DNA from: Paraburkholderia guartelaensis | GTDB taxonomy: Bacteria > Pseudomonadota > Gammaproteobacteria > Burkholderiales > Burkholderiaceae | Reading direction: 5' to 3' | DNA: 64,000 nucleotides | NCBI RefSeq assembly: GCF_004353905.1 | Contig: NZ_SMOD01000010.1 | Span: forward strand, 215,852 to 279,851 | Shown here: positions 6,619 to 15,998 of the stretch, in pieces | Layout: each line of letters starts with the position of its first letter | Numbering within the stretch: the stretch's first letter is position 1 | The notes under the pieces: model-generated | What the model saw: only the letters and a program-made list of their open reading frames with translations | The model's database searches: none | Told to the model about the DNA's origin: nothing | Made by a program: the position numbers and the translations under genes

Positions 6619-8196
6619 ATGAAGCGCACCCTCATAGCAGCGGCAGTTCTTGCGTCGGCGGTAGGTTCCGCTCACGCAGCAAATTCGGCGTATCTCTTCA
6701 ACGCCACAGGCGTCACCGAATACGTCGGCATCGACGGCTTCGTCAGGCTGTTCGGCTGCGTGTCGGTTTCGAGCACGGCCGGCGCCGTCATCAATAACAC
6801 CCAAACCACGAGCGGCGGCACGCTTCTTCCGCAAGCACAGAGCTATACGAGCGGCAAGGTCACGACGACGTTCAACAATACGGACTGGAGCGTGACGGGC
6901 ACCGGCAACAACTCGTTCTACAAGTATTCGAACTCGAGCAATTCGAGCATGTCGTCCTCGTCGAGCAGCTCGTCGCACACGCATGACGTCAATGCGTCGA
7001 CGACGAAGTCCTCGTCGAGCAGCTCGACCTTCGGCAAGACGCTCAACGCAAGCGTGAGCGCCGACTATCACGTCGCGACCGACAACGGCGGCACGCACAA
7101 TCACACGACCGCCAGCACCTATAGCGACACGGGCAGCGCGGCCCTCGGCACGAGCTACAGCAGCGTGGGCAACAACACGTCGACGAAGTCGCAAAGCGGC
7201 AATGGCAGCCTCCAGGCCAACGCCTCGTGGTCGCACACCGGCAATCACAAGAACGGCTCGGCCGGCATCAACCTCAGCGGCTCGGAAAGCACGTCGCACA
7301 CGACGACCAACGCGCATAACAACAGCGACACGACGAACGTCGGCGCAGCGTGGGCCGTGAACAACAACAAGAACACCAGCAACAGCTCGACCACGGCCAA
7401 CACGGCTTATGCCGACGGCACGGGCAGCGCTGCGCTTTCGGCGAGCGTGAGCGGCACGAGCTCGAAGACGAAGAATTCTTCGGACACGTACGCCCACACG
7501 TACAGCACGTCGAGCACGAGTTCGGATTCGCATCAGCATTCGTCCTCGAAGAGCTCGAGCTCGAACAGCGGCTGGGGCTATAACGTGAGCGACACGCTCA
7601 ACACGGTCGACGAGCACACCACGGGCTCGATCACGCAGCACTACAACACGCAGGCAGCGGGCACGCTCGACGCCAACACCGGCAGCGGCGCAGCAACCGG
7701 CGTGACGGGCAACCTCGGCGTGAACATCGCGGAAGGCATCAACAACGCACAAAGCAACGACGTCGCGCTCGCTTCCGTCGACATGGGCAACGTGTTCGGC
7801 AACGCGCAGATCTTCAACAACCAGGCCTCCAGCGGTACGGCCAACGTGAAGAACTTCAATCTGAACGCGTCGGTCGGTGACGGCTCGCTCGCCAACGTTT
7901 CGGGCAACGTCGGCGTGAACGTCGCATCCGGTATCGGCAACGCGCAGAACAACAGCCTCGCCGGCTCCGTGACGACTGCAACCAAGGGCGACTTCTCGAC
8001 GGTTGCGATGGTCGCGACGGACAACAACTCGCAAAACGCCGCCATGTCGGCAACTGGCCAGTTCCAGGGTACGGCCAGCCTCGGCGCCAATACGCTCACC
8101 GGCGCGCAAGGCAACATCGGCGTGAACATTGCCGGCGGCATCGGCAACCTGCAGCACAACGGCATGGCAATCGCCGCGATGAACAACGGCCACTAA
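6619..8196 (+). CDS. FapC-like major fibre/adhesin protein, Ser/Thr/Asn/His-rich
   Basis: This protein has 525 residues with a signal peptide at 1-21 (AHA-A junction). After a short N-terminal domain (to about 100) comes a region of some 240 residues made almost wholly of Ser, Thr, Asn, Gly and His, with runs of serine and many His-containing pairs. From about residue 363 three repeats follow, GNLGVNIAEGINNAQSN (363), GNVGVNVASGIGNAQNN (428) and GNIGVNIAGGIGNLQHN (497), about 65-70 residues apart. It is probably the bulk fibre component exported through the FapF-like pore. Only one cysteine is visible, and the chain ends NNGH without the CXXC of Pseudomonas FapC. A GGAGCG ribosome site precedes the ATG. 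An adhesin of another class is the alternative. Confidence 0.6.
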   Translation: MKRTLIAAAVLASAVGSAHAANSAYLFNATGVTEYVGIDGFVRLFGCVSVSSTAGAVINNTQTTSGGTLLPQAQSYTSGKVTTTFNNTDWSVTGTGNNSFYKYSNSSNSSMSSSSSSSSHTHDVNASTTKSSSSSSTFGKTLNASVSADYHVATDNGGTHNHTTASTYSDTGSAALGTSYSSVGNNTSTKSQSGNGSLQANASWSHTGNHKNGSAGINLSGSESTSHTTTNAHNNSDTTNVGAAWAVNNNKNTSNSSTTANTAYADGTGSAALSASVSGTSSKTKNSSDTYAHTYSTSSTSSDSHQHSSSKSSSSNSGWGYNVSDTLNTVDEHTTGSITQHYNTQAAGTLDANTGSGAATGVTGNLGVNIAEGINNAQSNDVALASVDMGNVFGNAQIFNNQASSGTANVKNFNLNASVGDGSLANVSGNVGVNVASGIGNAQNNSLAGSVTTATKGDFSTVAMVATDNNSQNAAMSATGQFQGTASLGANTLTGAQGNIGVNIAGGIGNLQHNGMAIAAMNNGH

Positions 8197-8311
8197 GCAC
8201 GGCTGGTAGCACCGCAGGAACTGGGCTCGCCCCAGGCAGAAAACGCAGCAAGCAACGCGCGCCGGCTGTCCCACCGCAGCCGGCGCGCATACCAGAAGGT
8301 AGGAGACCACC

Positions 8312-9034
8312 ATGTCCGGGCCCGTATCGACCCCGGCGTCAAGGATGTTTGTCGTCGCGCTGACGCTCTCGGCCAGCGCGGCCCTTGTGCCTGTGCATGC
8401 GCAGCAGTCGACGCTAGACGCGACCCACCTCATCGGCGTGCCGGTGAAGCTTCCGGTCCACTCGATGCGCGACCTTCGCTATCGCAGCATCGTCAGCCAG
8501 CAGTATGACTACAGCTGCGGCGCCGCCGCACTCGCCACACTGCTCAAGTACGGCTACGGCATCGACATCCCCGAACCTGAGTTGATCCGCCAGATGATGG
8601 TGTTCTCCACACCCGAGGTGGTCGTCAAGAACGGCTTCTCCATGCTCGACATGAAGAAGTTCGTCGAGACGATCGGCTTGCGCGGCCGCGGTTTTCGCGT
8701 CAACACCGACGCGCTCTACCACCTGCAGATTCCCGTGCTGGTGCTCATGAACATCGATGGCTATGAGCACTTCGTGATCGTCAAGCACGCCGAAAACGGC
8801 CGCATCTTCATTGCGGACCCCGCGCTCGGCAACCGTATCGTCGCCGAAGACGACTTCGCCAAGACATGGAACGGCCTCGTCTTCGCGGTGCTCGGCAAAC
8901 CGTTCCTGGAGGATTCTCCGCTGTTGCAGAACAACGAGTCGCTAGCGCTCAAGCTGCGTGAAAACGCCCTGCTCAACGGCACTGCGGCGACTCCCTTCTT
9001 CGAATACGGCCTCGATAAGGCCGTCATGTTCTGA
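8312..9034 (+). CDS. Periplasmic C39 family peptidase, FapD-like
   Basis: This 240-residue protein has a Sec signal peptide ending at about residue 30 (VHA-QQ). The papain-like C39 fold is shown by the oxyanion Gln and catalytic Cys in QQYDYSCGAAALATLL (Cys69), the His in YEHFVIVKH (His153) and the Asp in IADPALGN (Asp169). C39 peptidases cut after Gly-Gly or Gly-Ala. This one has no ABC-transporter domain, like FapD of Pseudomonas, and would act in the periplasm on a fibre component or accessory protein. The first operon gene product carries a good double-glycine motif and is a candidate substrate. A GGAG ribosome site precedes the ATG. Confidence 0.8.
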   Translation: MSGPVSTPASRMFVVALTLSASAALVPVHAQQSTLDATHLIGVPVKLPVHSMRDLRYRSIVSQQYDYSCGAAALATLLKYGYGIDIPEPELIRQMMVFSTPEVVVKNGFSMLDMKKFVETIGLRGRGFRVNTDALYHLQIPVLVLMNIDGYEHFVIVKHAENGRIFIADPALGNRIVAEDDFAKTWNGLVFAVLGKPFLEDSPLLQNNESLALKLRENALLNGTAATPFFEYGLDKAVMF

Positions 9035-9047
9035 AGTACGAAGAATC

Positions 9048-9893
9048 ATGAAACGCAACCTCTCACAGTGTGGCATCGCGGCAGCCGTCTCCGCGCTCGC
9101 CTGCGCTTTTTCGAGCGGTGCGCTAGCGGCCGAAGGCATCGGCTTGCCGCAGCCGGTGCCGGCGTTTCTCGCGAACGCCGACGGACAGGCGCAAGGCATC
9201 CGCTGCGAAGCCGTCGGCGACGACGTGCTCGCGCATCAGACCGGCAAATATGCCGGCAGCGACATGATTTCCGGGTTCGTTCTGAACCTGCTTTCTCAAT
9301 GGCAATTGCCAAACGGCGCGACCGCAGTCGCGCAAGGCGCGCTCTCGGTCGCCCAGAATGCGGCCAACCAGGTGAGCGCGCAGGTGAAGACGTATGCAAC
9401 CGTGATCGACCCGACGCAGGGCGGGACCACGGGCACAAACAGCGGCGCCAATCCAAACGCGACGGCCACCGGCGGCCAGAACGTCTCGATCAACGGCGTC
9501 TCGCAGATCACTCAGGTGGCCGGCAACGGCAATACAGGCGCCAATGCCGCAACCATCTCCTATGACAACAACGCGCCGCAACTCGCGAGTCTGCCAGGCG
9601 CACTCAACCAGTCGAGCGCGTCGGCATCGAACGCGACCGGCAGCATAAAAGCGGGCATCTCGTTCGGCAGTAACGGCGTCAACGTGACGCTGCAAACGCC
9701 GGCGGGCGTCGCCACGCAGAACATCGTGCCGGGCAACATGCAGCAGGCCGGCGCGATCGCCCAGTTACTCCAGGTCGCAGGCAACAACCAGCAGGTCGCC
9801 AACCAGTTGCAACTGAGTCTGCAGACGCAGCAGATGACGTCGCAAATGATCCGGCAGACCGGCGTATTACAGGCTCTGCGAAATCTCCACTAA
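9048..9893 (+). CDS. FapE-like exported protein
   Basis: This protein has 281 residues with a signal peptide at about 1-28 (SGALA-AE). The mature part has an N-terminal region with one cysteine (IRCEAVGDDVL) and a predicted helical stretch around residues 70-115. An Asn/Gly/Thr-rich segment (GQNVSINGVSQITQVAG) follows, related in style to the fibre repeats, and the C-terminus is glutamine-rich and helical (QQVANQLQLSLQTQQM). Its position between the C39 peptidase and the barrel protein is that of fapE, which is the basis for the name. The start at 9048 gives a clean signal peptide; the frame is open further upstream, inside the peptidase gene. The ribosome site is weak, which suggests coupling to the gene before it. 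Confidence 0.55.
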   Translation: MKRNLSQCGIAAAVSALACAFSSGALAAEGIGLPQPVPAFLANADGQAQGIRCEAVGDDVLAHQTGKYAGSDMISGFVLNLLSQWQLPNGATAVAQGALSVAQNAANQVSAQVKTYATVIDPTQGGTTGTNSGANPNATATGGQNVSINGVSQITQVAGNGNTGANAATISYDNNAPQLASLPGALNQSSASASNATGSIKAGISFGSNGVNVTLQTPAGVATQNIVPGNMQQAGAIAQLLQVAGNNQQVANQLQLSLQTQQMTSQMIRQTGVLQALRNLH

Positions 9894-10048
9894 CCGAGGG
9901 CTCATAACGAGACGTACCAGCAAGGAGACCACCACGCGGGCAAGGACCCGCGCGAGAAGCAGCACTTTGAACGAGGAGCATCGACGTGCGCGGGCGTGGA
10001 ACCAGGGGGTTCCGCCGGGCGCCCGCATTCGATCCCGGGGGAAGAACA

Positions 10049-11539
10049 ATGAAGATGATGTCAAGGGCGGCCGCGCCACATGTGTCGCTGGCCGCCATTC
10101 CAGCAGCCGTTTTACTATTCGCGCTCTCGCAATCCGCCCACGCGCAGGCGCTACAAAGCCAGTCGATCGAAGACCGCCTGAATACGCTCATGCGCGTCGT
10201 CGACGAGCAGCAGAGGCAAATCCAGTCACTGGAGCGCCAGGTGACGAACCTCGAAATGGCGCAACGCGGCCGCGGCATGCCGGGTGCGGGCGCGCCTGAC
10301 GCCGCCTCGGACGCGACGGTCGCGGAACAGCCGGGCGCGGACGGTCTGCCTGTGCCCTTGCCGCCGCTCGCCCAGGCGCTGCCGGGCGCGACTGCGCCGG
10401 GTTCGCTCACCGGCACGGCCACGGGCGTGCCCGTGAATCCGCCCTCGCCCGACGCGGGCGCGACCAATGGTGCGACCGGCACCTCGGCCGCGAGCGGGCC
10501 GCAGCAGGGCGCGCCGGTCGGCGTCAACCCCAACGCCGGCAGCCCGACTGTGGGCGAGACGCAAAAGAGCGCCGAGCCGTCGCGCACACAAGCCGAAGAA
10601 GCGGTCGTGCAACGCGAGCACGCGCCGCTCTTCGACCACAAGCTGACGTTGGACTGGGGCATCAGCGACAGTTACTACGATCGCCGCCAGCTGCAGCTTT
10701 CGGGCTTTCTTGCTCTCGACGCGATCTTCCTCGGCAACATCAATCTGGGGCAGACCAAGTCGCACACGATCACCGCCGACCTGGACACGCGCTACGGCCT
10801 CACCGATCGCATGAGCATCGATGTGGACGTGCCTTACGTCTACCGGCACAGCACGTTCATCGTGGGTGGCGCGGGCGGCTCGGCCAGCACGCTCACGGAC
10901 GCATCGGTCAATTCGAACGCGATCGGCGACGTGAACTTCGGGATCTACTACCAGTTCCTGAAGGAAACCAACAGCATCCCCGACGTGGTCGGCAGCCTGC
11001 GCGTGAAGACGGACACCGGCACCTCGCCGTTCGGCATCAAGGTTCAGCAGATCACGCCCGACAACACCAATCTCGTCGCCCCCAGCAAGCTGCCTACAGG
11101 CACGGGCTTCTGGAACGTCACGGCCGGCATCTCGGTGCTGAAGACCTACGACCCTGTGGTGCTGTTCGGCAGCTTCTCGTACACGTACAACATCGCGCGC
11201 TCGTTCGCCGACATCTCCTCGGTGATCGGGCAGACCGAGCCCGCCGAAGTGAAGCTCGGCGACATCATCCAGTTCGGCGGCGGCGTCGCGCTCGCCTTCT
11301 CCGACAAGGACTCGGCGAGCATCTCGTACACCATGGCCATCGAGCCGCAGTCGAAGACCAAGTCGCCGGGCGGCACCTGGACCGGCGTGCCGGGCAGCGA
11401 GACGACAGCCTCGGTGCTCAACTTCGGCCTGAATCACGTGGTCAACAAGCACCTGACGATCAACGGCGCGGTTTCCGTCGGGCTCACGCCCGATGCACCG
11501 AACTTCGTCGTCGGCGTGCGTTTCCCCTACACCTTCTGA
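10049..11539 (+). CDS. FapF-like outer-membrane export barrel
   Basis: This protein has 496 residues. A signal peptide (1-32, SAHA-QA) is followed by a heptad-patterned coiled coil at about 37-72 (IEDRLNTLMRVVDEQQRQIQ). A Gly/Pro/Ala/Thr linker runs to about residue 195. The rest is a beta-barrel that begins LTLDWGISDSYYDRRQLQL and ends in an aromatic C-terminus (VVGVRFPYTF), the usual outer-membrane assembly signal. FapF of Pseudomonas has this layout of coiled coil, plug/linker and small barrel, and forms a trimer that secretes fibre subunits. The linker here is long. A GGGGGA site upstream supports the ATG at 10049 over an earlier in-frame start at 9986. Confidence 0.7.
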   Translation: MKMMSRAAAPHVSLAAIPAAVLLFALSQSAHAQALQSQSIEDRLNTLMRVVDEQQRQIQSLERQVTNLEMAQRGRGMPGAGAPDAASDATVAEQPGADGLPVPLPPLAQALPGATAPGSLTGTATGVPVNPPSPDAGATNGATGTSAASGPQQGAPVGVNPNAGSPTVGETQKSAEPSRTQAEEAVVQREHAPLFDHKLTLDWGISDSYYDRRQLQLSGFLALDAIFLGNINLGQTKSHTITADLDTRYGLTDRMSIDVDVPYVYRHSTFIVGGAGGSASTLTDASVNSNAIGDVNFGIYYQFLKETNSIPDVVGSLRVKTDTGTSPFGIKVQQITPDNTNLVAPSKLPTGTGFWNVTAGISVLKTYDPVVLFGSFSYTYNIARSFADISSVIGQTEPAEVKLGDIIQFGGGVALAFSDKDSASISYTMAIEPQSKTKSPGGTWTGVPGSETTASVLNFGLNHVVNKHLTINGAVSVGLTPDAPNFVVGVRFPYTF

Positions 11540-11543
11540 TGAC

Positions 11544-13085
11544 ATGAGGCCGATCGTGCGCGAATCCTCACATCTGGGCGCAACTGTGACACCGCTCGCT
11601 GGAGCCGGGCAGCGTCTCGCCGTGGGCGGGCCGCCGCTTGCCGGGGATGATCCCGACGCCGGCCGCGCACGCGACGCGAAGCCCGGGGCGGGGCTCGAAC
11701 GCACCTTGCTGTATGTCGCGCGCACGCCCGACCCGCTGCTCTGTGCCTACCTCAAGAGCCGCGGCTGGGAAATCGCGAGTGCGCGCACGGTGCACGAGGC
11801 CTCGCGCCTCGTGAAGCCGGAGGCGGCCTATGCCGGCATCGTCGATCTCACGGGTTTCGCCCCGCGCGAGTTCGCGGGCCTCGAGACGATCCTGCGGCTG
11901 CAGCAGGTGGGATGGATCGCGCTCACCGACGATTCGCGCCTCACCGACGCCGAAGTGCGGCGCCTGATCCGCCACTACTGCTTCGACTACGTGCATGTGC
12001 CGGTCTCACATGCGACGCTCGACTACCTCGTCGGCCACGCGTTCGGCATGGTGTCGCTGTGCGATCTCGACACGCCGGGCGCCGCCGCCGCGAGCCAGGA
12101 CGAAGACGAGATGGTCGGCACCTGCGAAGCGATGCAGCAGCTCTTTCGCACGATCCGCAAGGTGGCCAACACCGACGCTACCGTGTTCATCTCGGGCGAA
12201 TCGGGCACCGGCAAGGAACTCACGGCGCTCGCGATCCACGAGCGTTCCGCGCGGCGCAAGGCGACCTTCGTGCCGATCAACTGCGGTGCGATCCCGCATC
12301 ATCTTCTGCAATCCGAACTGTTTGGCTACGAGCGCGGCGCGTTCACGGGCGCGAACCAGCGCAAGATCGGGCGCGTCGAATCGGCCAATGGCGGGACGCT
12401 CTTTCTCGACGAAATCGGCGACCTGCCGCTGGAAAGCCAGGCAAGCCTGCTGCGCTTTTTGCAGGAAGGCAAGATCGAACGCCTGGGCGGCCACGAGCAG
12501 ATTCCGGTGGACGTGCGCATCATCTCGGCCACGCACGTCGATCTCGAGGCGGCCATGCGCGACGGACGCTTTCGCGCGGACCTCTTTCACCGCCTGTGCG
12601 TGCTGCGCGTGGACGAGCCGCCGCTGCGCGCGCGCGGCAAGGACATCGAAATTCTCGCTCACCACGTGCTGCACAAGTTCAAGCAGGACAGCGCACGCCG
12701 CATCCGCGGCTTCACGCCCGATGCCATCGAGGCCCTGTACAACTACAACTGGCCTGGCAACGTGCGCGAACTCATCAACCGCGTGCGCCGTGCGATCGTG
12801 ATGGCCGAAAGCAAACTGATCTCCGCGGAGGATCTCGATCTCGCGCACTTCACCGCGCAGCAGACGGTCACGCTCGCGCAGGCGCGCGAGGCCGCGGAGC
12901 GGCGCGCGATCGAGGCGGCGCTGCTGCGGCACCGGCACCGGCTCACGGAGGCCGCTGCCGATCTCGGCATCTCGCGCGTGACGCTTTACCGGCTGATGGG
13001 CGCGCACGGCCTGCGCGACGAAAAGACGTTCTTCGGCGGCGAAGCGGAGAACCAGGCGGAATTGCCGCCCGACGCGCAGGACTGA
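11544..13085 (+). CDS. Sigma-54 enhancer-binding regulator, VpsR type (second paralog)
   Basis: This is a 513-residue activator. A non-conserved tail of about 50 residues precedes the VpsR-type receiver-like domain ([20 protein letters not shown]; Asp101 in [18 protein letters not shown]). The AAA+ domain has Walker A GESGTGKE (218-225), GAFTGA (265-270) and Walker B LFLDEIGD (286-293), and a Fis-type helix-turn-helix ends the protein. Its AAA+ region is nearly identical to that of the divergent regulator at 2842-4227. It starts four bases after the fapF-like stop, so it belongs to the operon and could form a feedback loop. The frame opens earlier, but the ATG at 11544 avoids overlap with the barrel gene. 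Confidence 0.85.
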   Translation: MRPIVRESSHLGATVTPLAGAGQRLAVGGPPLAGDDPDAGRARDAKPGAGLERTLLYVARTPDPLLCAYLKSRGWEIASARTVHEASRLVKPEAAYAGIVDLTGFAPREFAGLETILRLQQVGWIALTDDSRLTDAEVRRLIRHYCFDYVHVPVSHATLDYLVGHAFGMVSLCDLDTPGAAAASQDEDEMVGTCEAMQQLFRTIRKVANTDATVFISGESGTGKELTALAIHERSARRKATFVPINCGAIPHHLLQSELFGYERGAFTGANQRKIGRVESANGGTLFLDEIGDLPLESQASLLRFLQEGKIERLGGHEQIPVDVRIISATHVDLEAAMRDGRFRADLFHRLCVLRVDEPPLRARGKDIEILAHHVLHKFKQDSARRIRGFTPDAIEALYNYNWPGNVRELINRVRRAIVMAESKLISAEDLDLAHFTAQQTVTLAQAREAAERRAIEAALLRHRHRLTEAAADLGISRVTLYRLMGAHGLRDEKTFFGGEAENQAELPPDAQD

Positions 13086-13180
13086 AACAGCGATTGCGCA
13101 GAGGAAGCGCGCCGGGGCGTCCGGCGCGCTCAGGTAGAATCGCTGCGAACAGCTTACAAACTCGCACCTCTACCCTTTCG

Positions 13181-13678
13181 ATGACGACGCTCACCCTCAT
13201 CGTCGCCCGCGCCCGCAACGGCGTGATCGGCCGCGACAACGCGCTGCCCTGGCGGCTCCCCGAAGACCTCGCGTTCTTCAAGCGCACCACCATGGGCGCG
13301 CCCATCATCATGGGCCGCAAAACGCACGAATCGATCGGCCGCGCCTTGCCGGGCCGCCGCAACATCGTCGTGACGCGCGACGCGGGCAAGCGCTTTCCCG
13401 GCTGCGACACCGCCACGAGCCTCGACGAGGCGCTCGCCCTCGCGGCACAGGATCAGGCGCCCACGGCGTTCCTGATCGGCGGCGCGCAACTCTATGGCGA
13501 AGGACTCGGGCTCGCGCATGAACTCGTGGTGACCGAAATCTCCGCGGACTTCGAGGGCGACGCCACCTTTCCCGCGCCCGACCCCGACGTCTGGCAGGAA
13601 ACGTCGCGCGAGACGCTGCACGCGAATGCGCCGAACGACTTCGATTTCGCGTTCGTGCGATACGTGCGGCGGGATTGA
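13181..13678 (+). CDS. folA: Dihydrofolate reductase
   Basis: FolA reduces dihydrofolate to tetrahydrofolate with NADPH, regenerating the cofactor that ThyA consumes. It has 165 residues, the normal family size. The conserved N-terminal strand [21 protein letters not shown], the NADPH-binding [15 protein letters not shown] and the IGGAQLY segment are all present, with the acidic active-site residue in [12 protein letters not shown]. The start at 13181 gives the standard N-terminus; no strong ribosome site is visible. A terminator follows. Confidence 0.95.
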   Translation: MTTLTLIVARARNGVIGRDNALPWRLPEDLAFFKRTTMGAPIIMGRKTHESIGRALPGRRNIVVTRDAGKRFPGCDTATSLDEALALAAQDQAPTAFLIGGAQLYGEGLGLAHELVVTEISADFEGDATFPAPDPDVWQETSRETLHANAPNDFDFAFVRYVRRD

Positions 13679-13711
13679 TCGACTGGGGCGCGGATCGCGG
13701 CATCCCAAAGC

Positions 13712-13741
13712 AAAACGGCACGCCAGGGCGTGCCGTTTTTC
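13712..13741 (+). terminator. Rho-independent terminator after folA
   Basis: The stem AAAACGGCACGCC / GGCGTGCCGTTTT has a 2-3-nt loop and a T run. It sits between the convergent folA and pmbA genes and could serve both. Confidence 0.8.
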
Positions 13742-13773
13742 ATTGAGCCTGCGGAAAAGGCGCTAAAAGCCGC

Positions 13774-15144
13774 TTACTGGCCCGCCACCGTCATCCGCTC
13801 GATCAGCACCGAGCCGGTCTGACGCGTGCCGCGCGCGAGCGTATCCGCGCCCACGGCGACGATGTGGTGGAACATCTCCTGCAGCGTGGAAGCCACCGTG
13901 ATTTCCTCCACCGGATACTGGATTTTGCCGTTCTCGACCCAGAAGCCCGACGCGCCGCGCGAATAGTCGCCCGTCACGAAGTTCACGCCCTGCCCCATCA
14001 GTTCGGTCAGCAACAGGCCCGTGCCGAGCTTTTTCAGCATCTCCTCGAAGTCGTCCTCGGGCTTCGTGAGCGAGCTCTGGAACTGCAGGTTGTGCGAGCC
14101 GCCGGCGTTGCCCGTGGTCTGCATGCCGAGCTTGCGCGCCGAATACGACGACAGGAAATAGCCCTGCACGATGCCGTCCTTCACGACTTCGCGGCGCTGC
14201 GTGCGCACGCCCTCTTCGTCGAACGGCGCGCTGCCGGCCGCGCGCGGCACATGCGGGTCCTCGACGATCTGGATGTGCGGCGCGAAGACCGGCTTGCCAA
14301 GGCTGTCGACGAGGAACGACGTCTTGCGATAGAGCGCGCCGCCGCTCACGGCCTGCACGAACGCGCCGAGCAGGCCTGCGGCGAGCGGCGCCTCGAACAG
14401 CACCGGCACCTTGCGCGTGTCGAGGCTGCGCGCGTTCAGGCGCGAGAGCGCACGCTCGGCCGCATAGCGCCCGACGGATTCGGGGGAGGCCAGCTCGGCC
14501 GCGTTGCGCCGCGAGGTGTACCAGTCGTCGCGCTGCATGTTGCGGCCAACGCCTGCGATAGGCGCACACGAAACGTAGTGGCGCGAGTACGGGTAGCCGT
14601 GCATGAAGCCGCCCGAGGTCGCGAGCACGAACTGGGAATGCTGTGCCGACACGCTCGCGCCTTCGGAGTTCTTCACGCGCGGGTCGACGGCGAACGCCGC
14701 GTCTTCGGCGCGGCGCGCGATTTCCACGGCCTCGTCGGCGGACAGATTCCACGGGTGATAGAGGTCGAGGTCGCGCGGCGCGGTTTCGAGCAGATCGCGC
14801 TCGGCGAGGCCCGCGCAGTCGTCGTCGGCGGTGAAGCGCGCGATGTTGTACGCGGCCGCCACCGTGTCCTTGAGCGCCTGCGGCGAAAAGTCCGAGGTGC
14901 TCGCGTTGCCGCGCTTGTTGCCGATATAGACGGTCACGCCGACCATCTTGTCGCGGTTGTGCTCGATCGTCTCGACCTCGCCGCGGCGCACCGAGACGGA
15001 CAAGCCGTCGCCTTCGGAGATCTCGGTCGCGGCGTCGCTCGCGCCGAGCGCGTTGGCGTGCCGCAGGATGTCTGAGGCGATCTCCTTCAGCTCGTCCTGG
15101 GTGTGCGGGAAAAAGCGCTGCCGGGCTTCGATGTCTGCTGCCAT
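13774..15144 (-). CDS. pmbA: Metalloprotease-complex subunit PmbA (TldE)
   Basis: This protein has 456 residues, close to the 450 of E. coli PmbA. It belongs to the TldD/PmbA family, where the two proteins form a heterodimeric protease that degrades unfolded peptides and matures peptide antibiotics such as microcin B17; PmbA itself lacks the zinc site of TldD. Typical segments are [16 protein letters not shown] near the N-terminus and the C-terminal [19 protein letters not shown]. The start at 15144 gives [12 protein letters not shown]; upstream in-frame sequence looks non-coding. It is divergent from yjgA. Confidence 0.9.
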   Translation of the reverse strand: MAADIEARQRFFPHTQDELKEIASDILRHANALGASDAATEISEGDGLSVSVRRGEVETIEHNRDKMVGVTVYIGNKRGNASTSDFSPQALKDTVAAAYNIARFTADDDCAGLAERDLLETAPRDLDLYHPWNLSADEAVEIARRAEDAAFAVDPRVKNSEGASVSAQHSQFVLATSGGFMHGYPYSRHYVSCAPIAGVGRNMQRDDWYTSRRNAAELASPESVGRYAAERALSRLNARSLDTRKVPVLFEAPLAAGLLGAFVQAVSGGALYRKTSFLVDSLGKPVFAPHIQIVEDPHVPRAAGSAPFDEEGVRTQRREVVKDGIVQGYFLSSYSARKLGMQTTGNAGGSHNLQFQSSLTKPEDDFEEMLKKLGTGLLLTELMGQGVNFVTGDYSRGASGFWVENGKIQYPVEEITVASTLQEMFHHIVAVGADTLARGTRQTGSVLIERMTVAGQ

Positions 15145-15383
15145 TGTCGTTACGGTCCGGTTCTGGGCCACGCGTTGCCGCGGCCCGCTGGTGTCGTGTT
15201 TCGCTGGTGTCGATTCAGGTGCTTCGGAACGCGCTGCGTTCGCAAAGCGCATCCCGCGATCATAGCAAGGTATGTGAACACGCATCACAGGCGCTTTCGT
15301 CGCCTGGCCGCCGACGCTGCCGGCACGGCCGTCCGCCGCCTTCCAGCCCGAGCCGCGCGCCCGCGCACGCTACAATACGCACC

Positions 15384-15998
15384 ATGAAACGCAAAACCCG
15401 CATTCAACCGATGAACGACGCTGTCGCCGAGCAGGACGACAACGGCTACGATCGCCCGAGCAAATCGCAGCTCAAGCGCGACATGGAAGCGCTCCAGGAA
15501 CTCGGCCAGGCCCTCGTGGATCTGCCTAAAGACGCGCTCAAGCGCATGCCGATGACCGAAGACCTCGCGGACGCCGTCCACGAGTGCCGCCGCATCACCG
15601 ACCACGAAGGCAAGCGCCGCCAGCTCCAGTACGTGGGCCGCATGATGCGCGGCCTGACCGAAGCCGAAGTCGCCGCGCTGCGCACGAAGCTCGATGAGCA
15701 CCGCGGCGTGAACAAGGCCGCCACGGCGCGCCTGCACTGGATCGAGCGCACGCGCGACAAGCTGCTCGCCGACGACGCCGCGCTCACCGAATTCATCCGC
15801 CAGTATCCCGCCGCCGACCCGCAGGAAGGCCGCACGCTGATCCGTAACGCCCGCCGCGAGCAGGAGCAAAGCAAGCCGCCCAAGTCCTTCCGCGAGCTGT
15901 TCCAGTGGATCAAGGACGTGAGCGCCCAGGGCGCCGGCGAGAGCGAAGACCACGAAGACGAGCGTGCCGACGAGGACCGCGAAGATGACGAAGCCTGA
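15384..15998 (+). CDS. yjgA: Ribosome-associated protein YjgA/DarP (DUF615)
   Basis: This protein has 204 residues, highly charged and helical, with the DUF615 signature regions [16 protein letters not shown] and [14 protein letters not shown]. In E. coli the protein binds late 50S precursors and helps their maturation. The C-terminus is an acidic tail rich in Glu and Asp, which carries the coding overlap with the next gene. In the Burkholderiaceae this gene commonly sits next to pmbA. Confidence 0.9.
   Translation: MKRKTRIQPMNDAVAEQDDNGYDRPSKSQLKRDMEALQELGQALVDLPKDALKRMPMTEDLADAVHECRRITDHEGKRRQLQYVGRMMRGLTEAEVAALRTKLDEHRGVNKAATARLHWIERTRDKLLADDAALTEFIRQYPAADPQEGRTLIRNARREQEQSKPPKSFRELFQWIKDVSAQGAGESEDHEDERADEDREDDEA

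Noticed and set aside
5650..8433. A 927-codon minus-strand frame across the Fap-like genes
   Set aside because: Antisense shadow: Arg/Ala/Val-rich, no ribosome site or motif. The plus-strand genes have signal peptides and ribosome sites.
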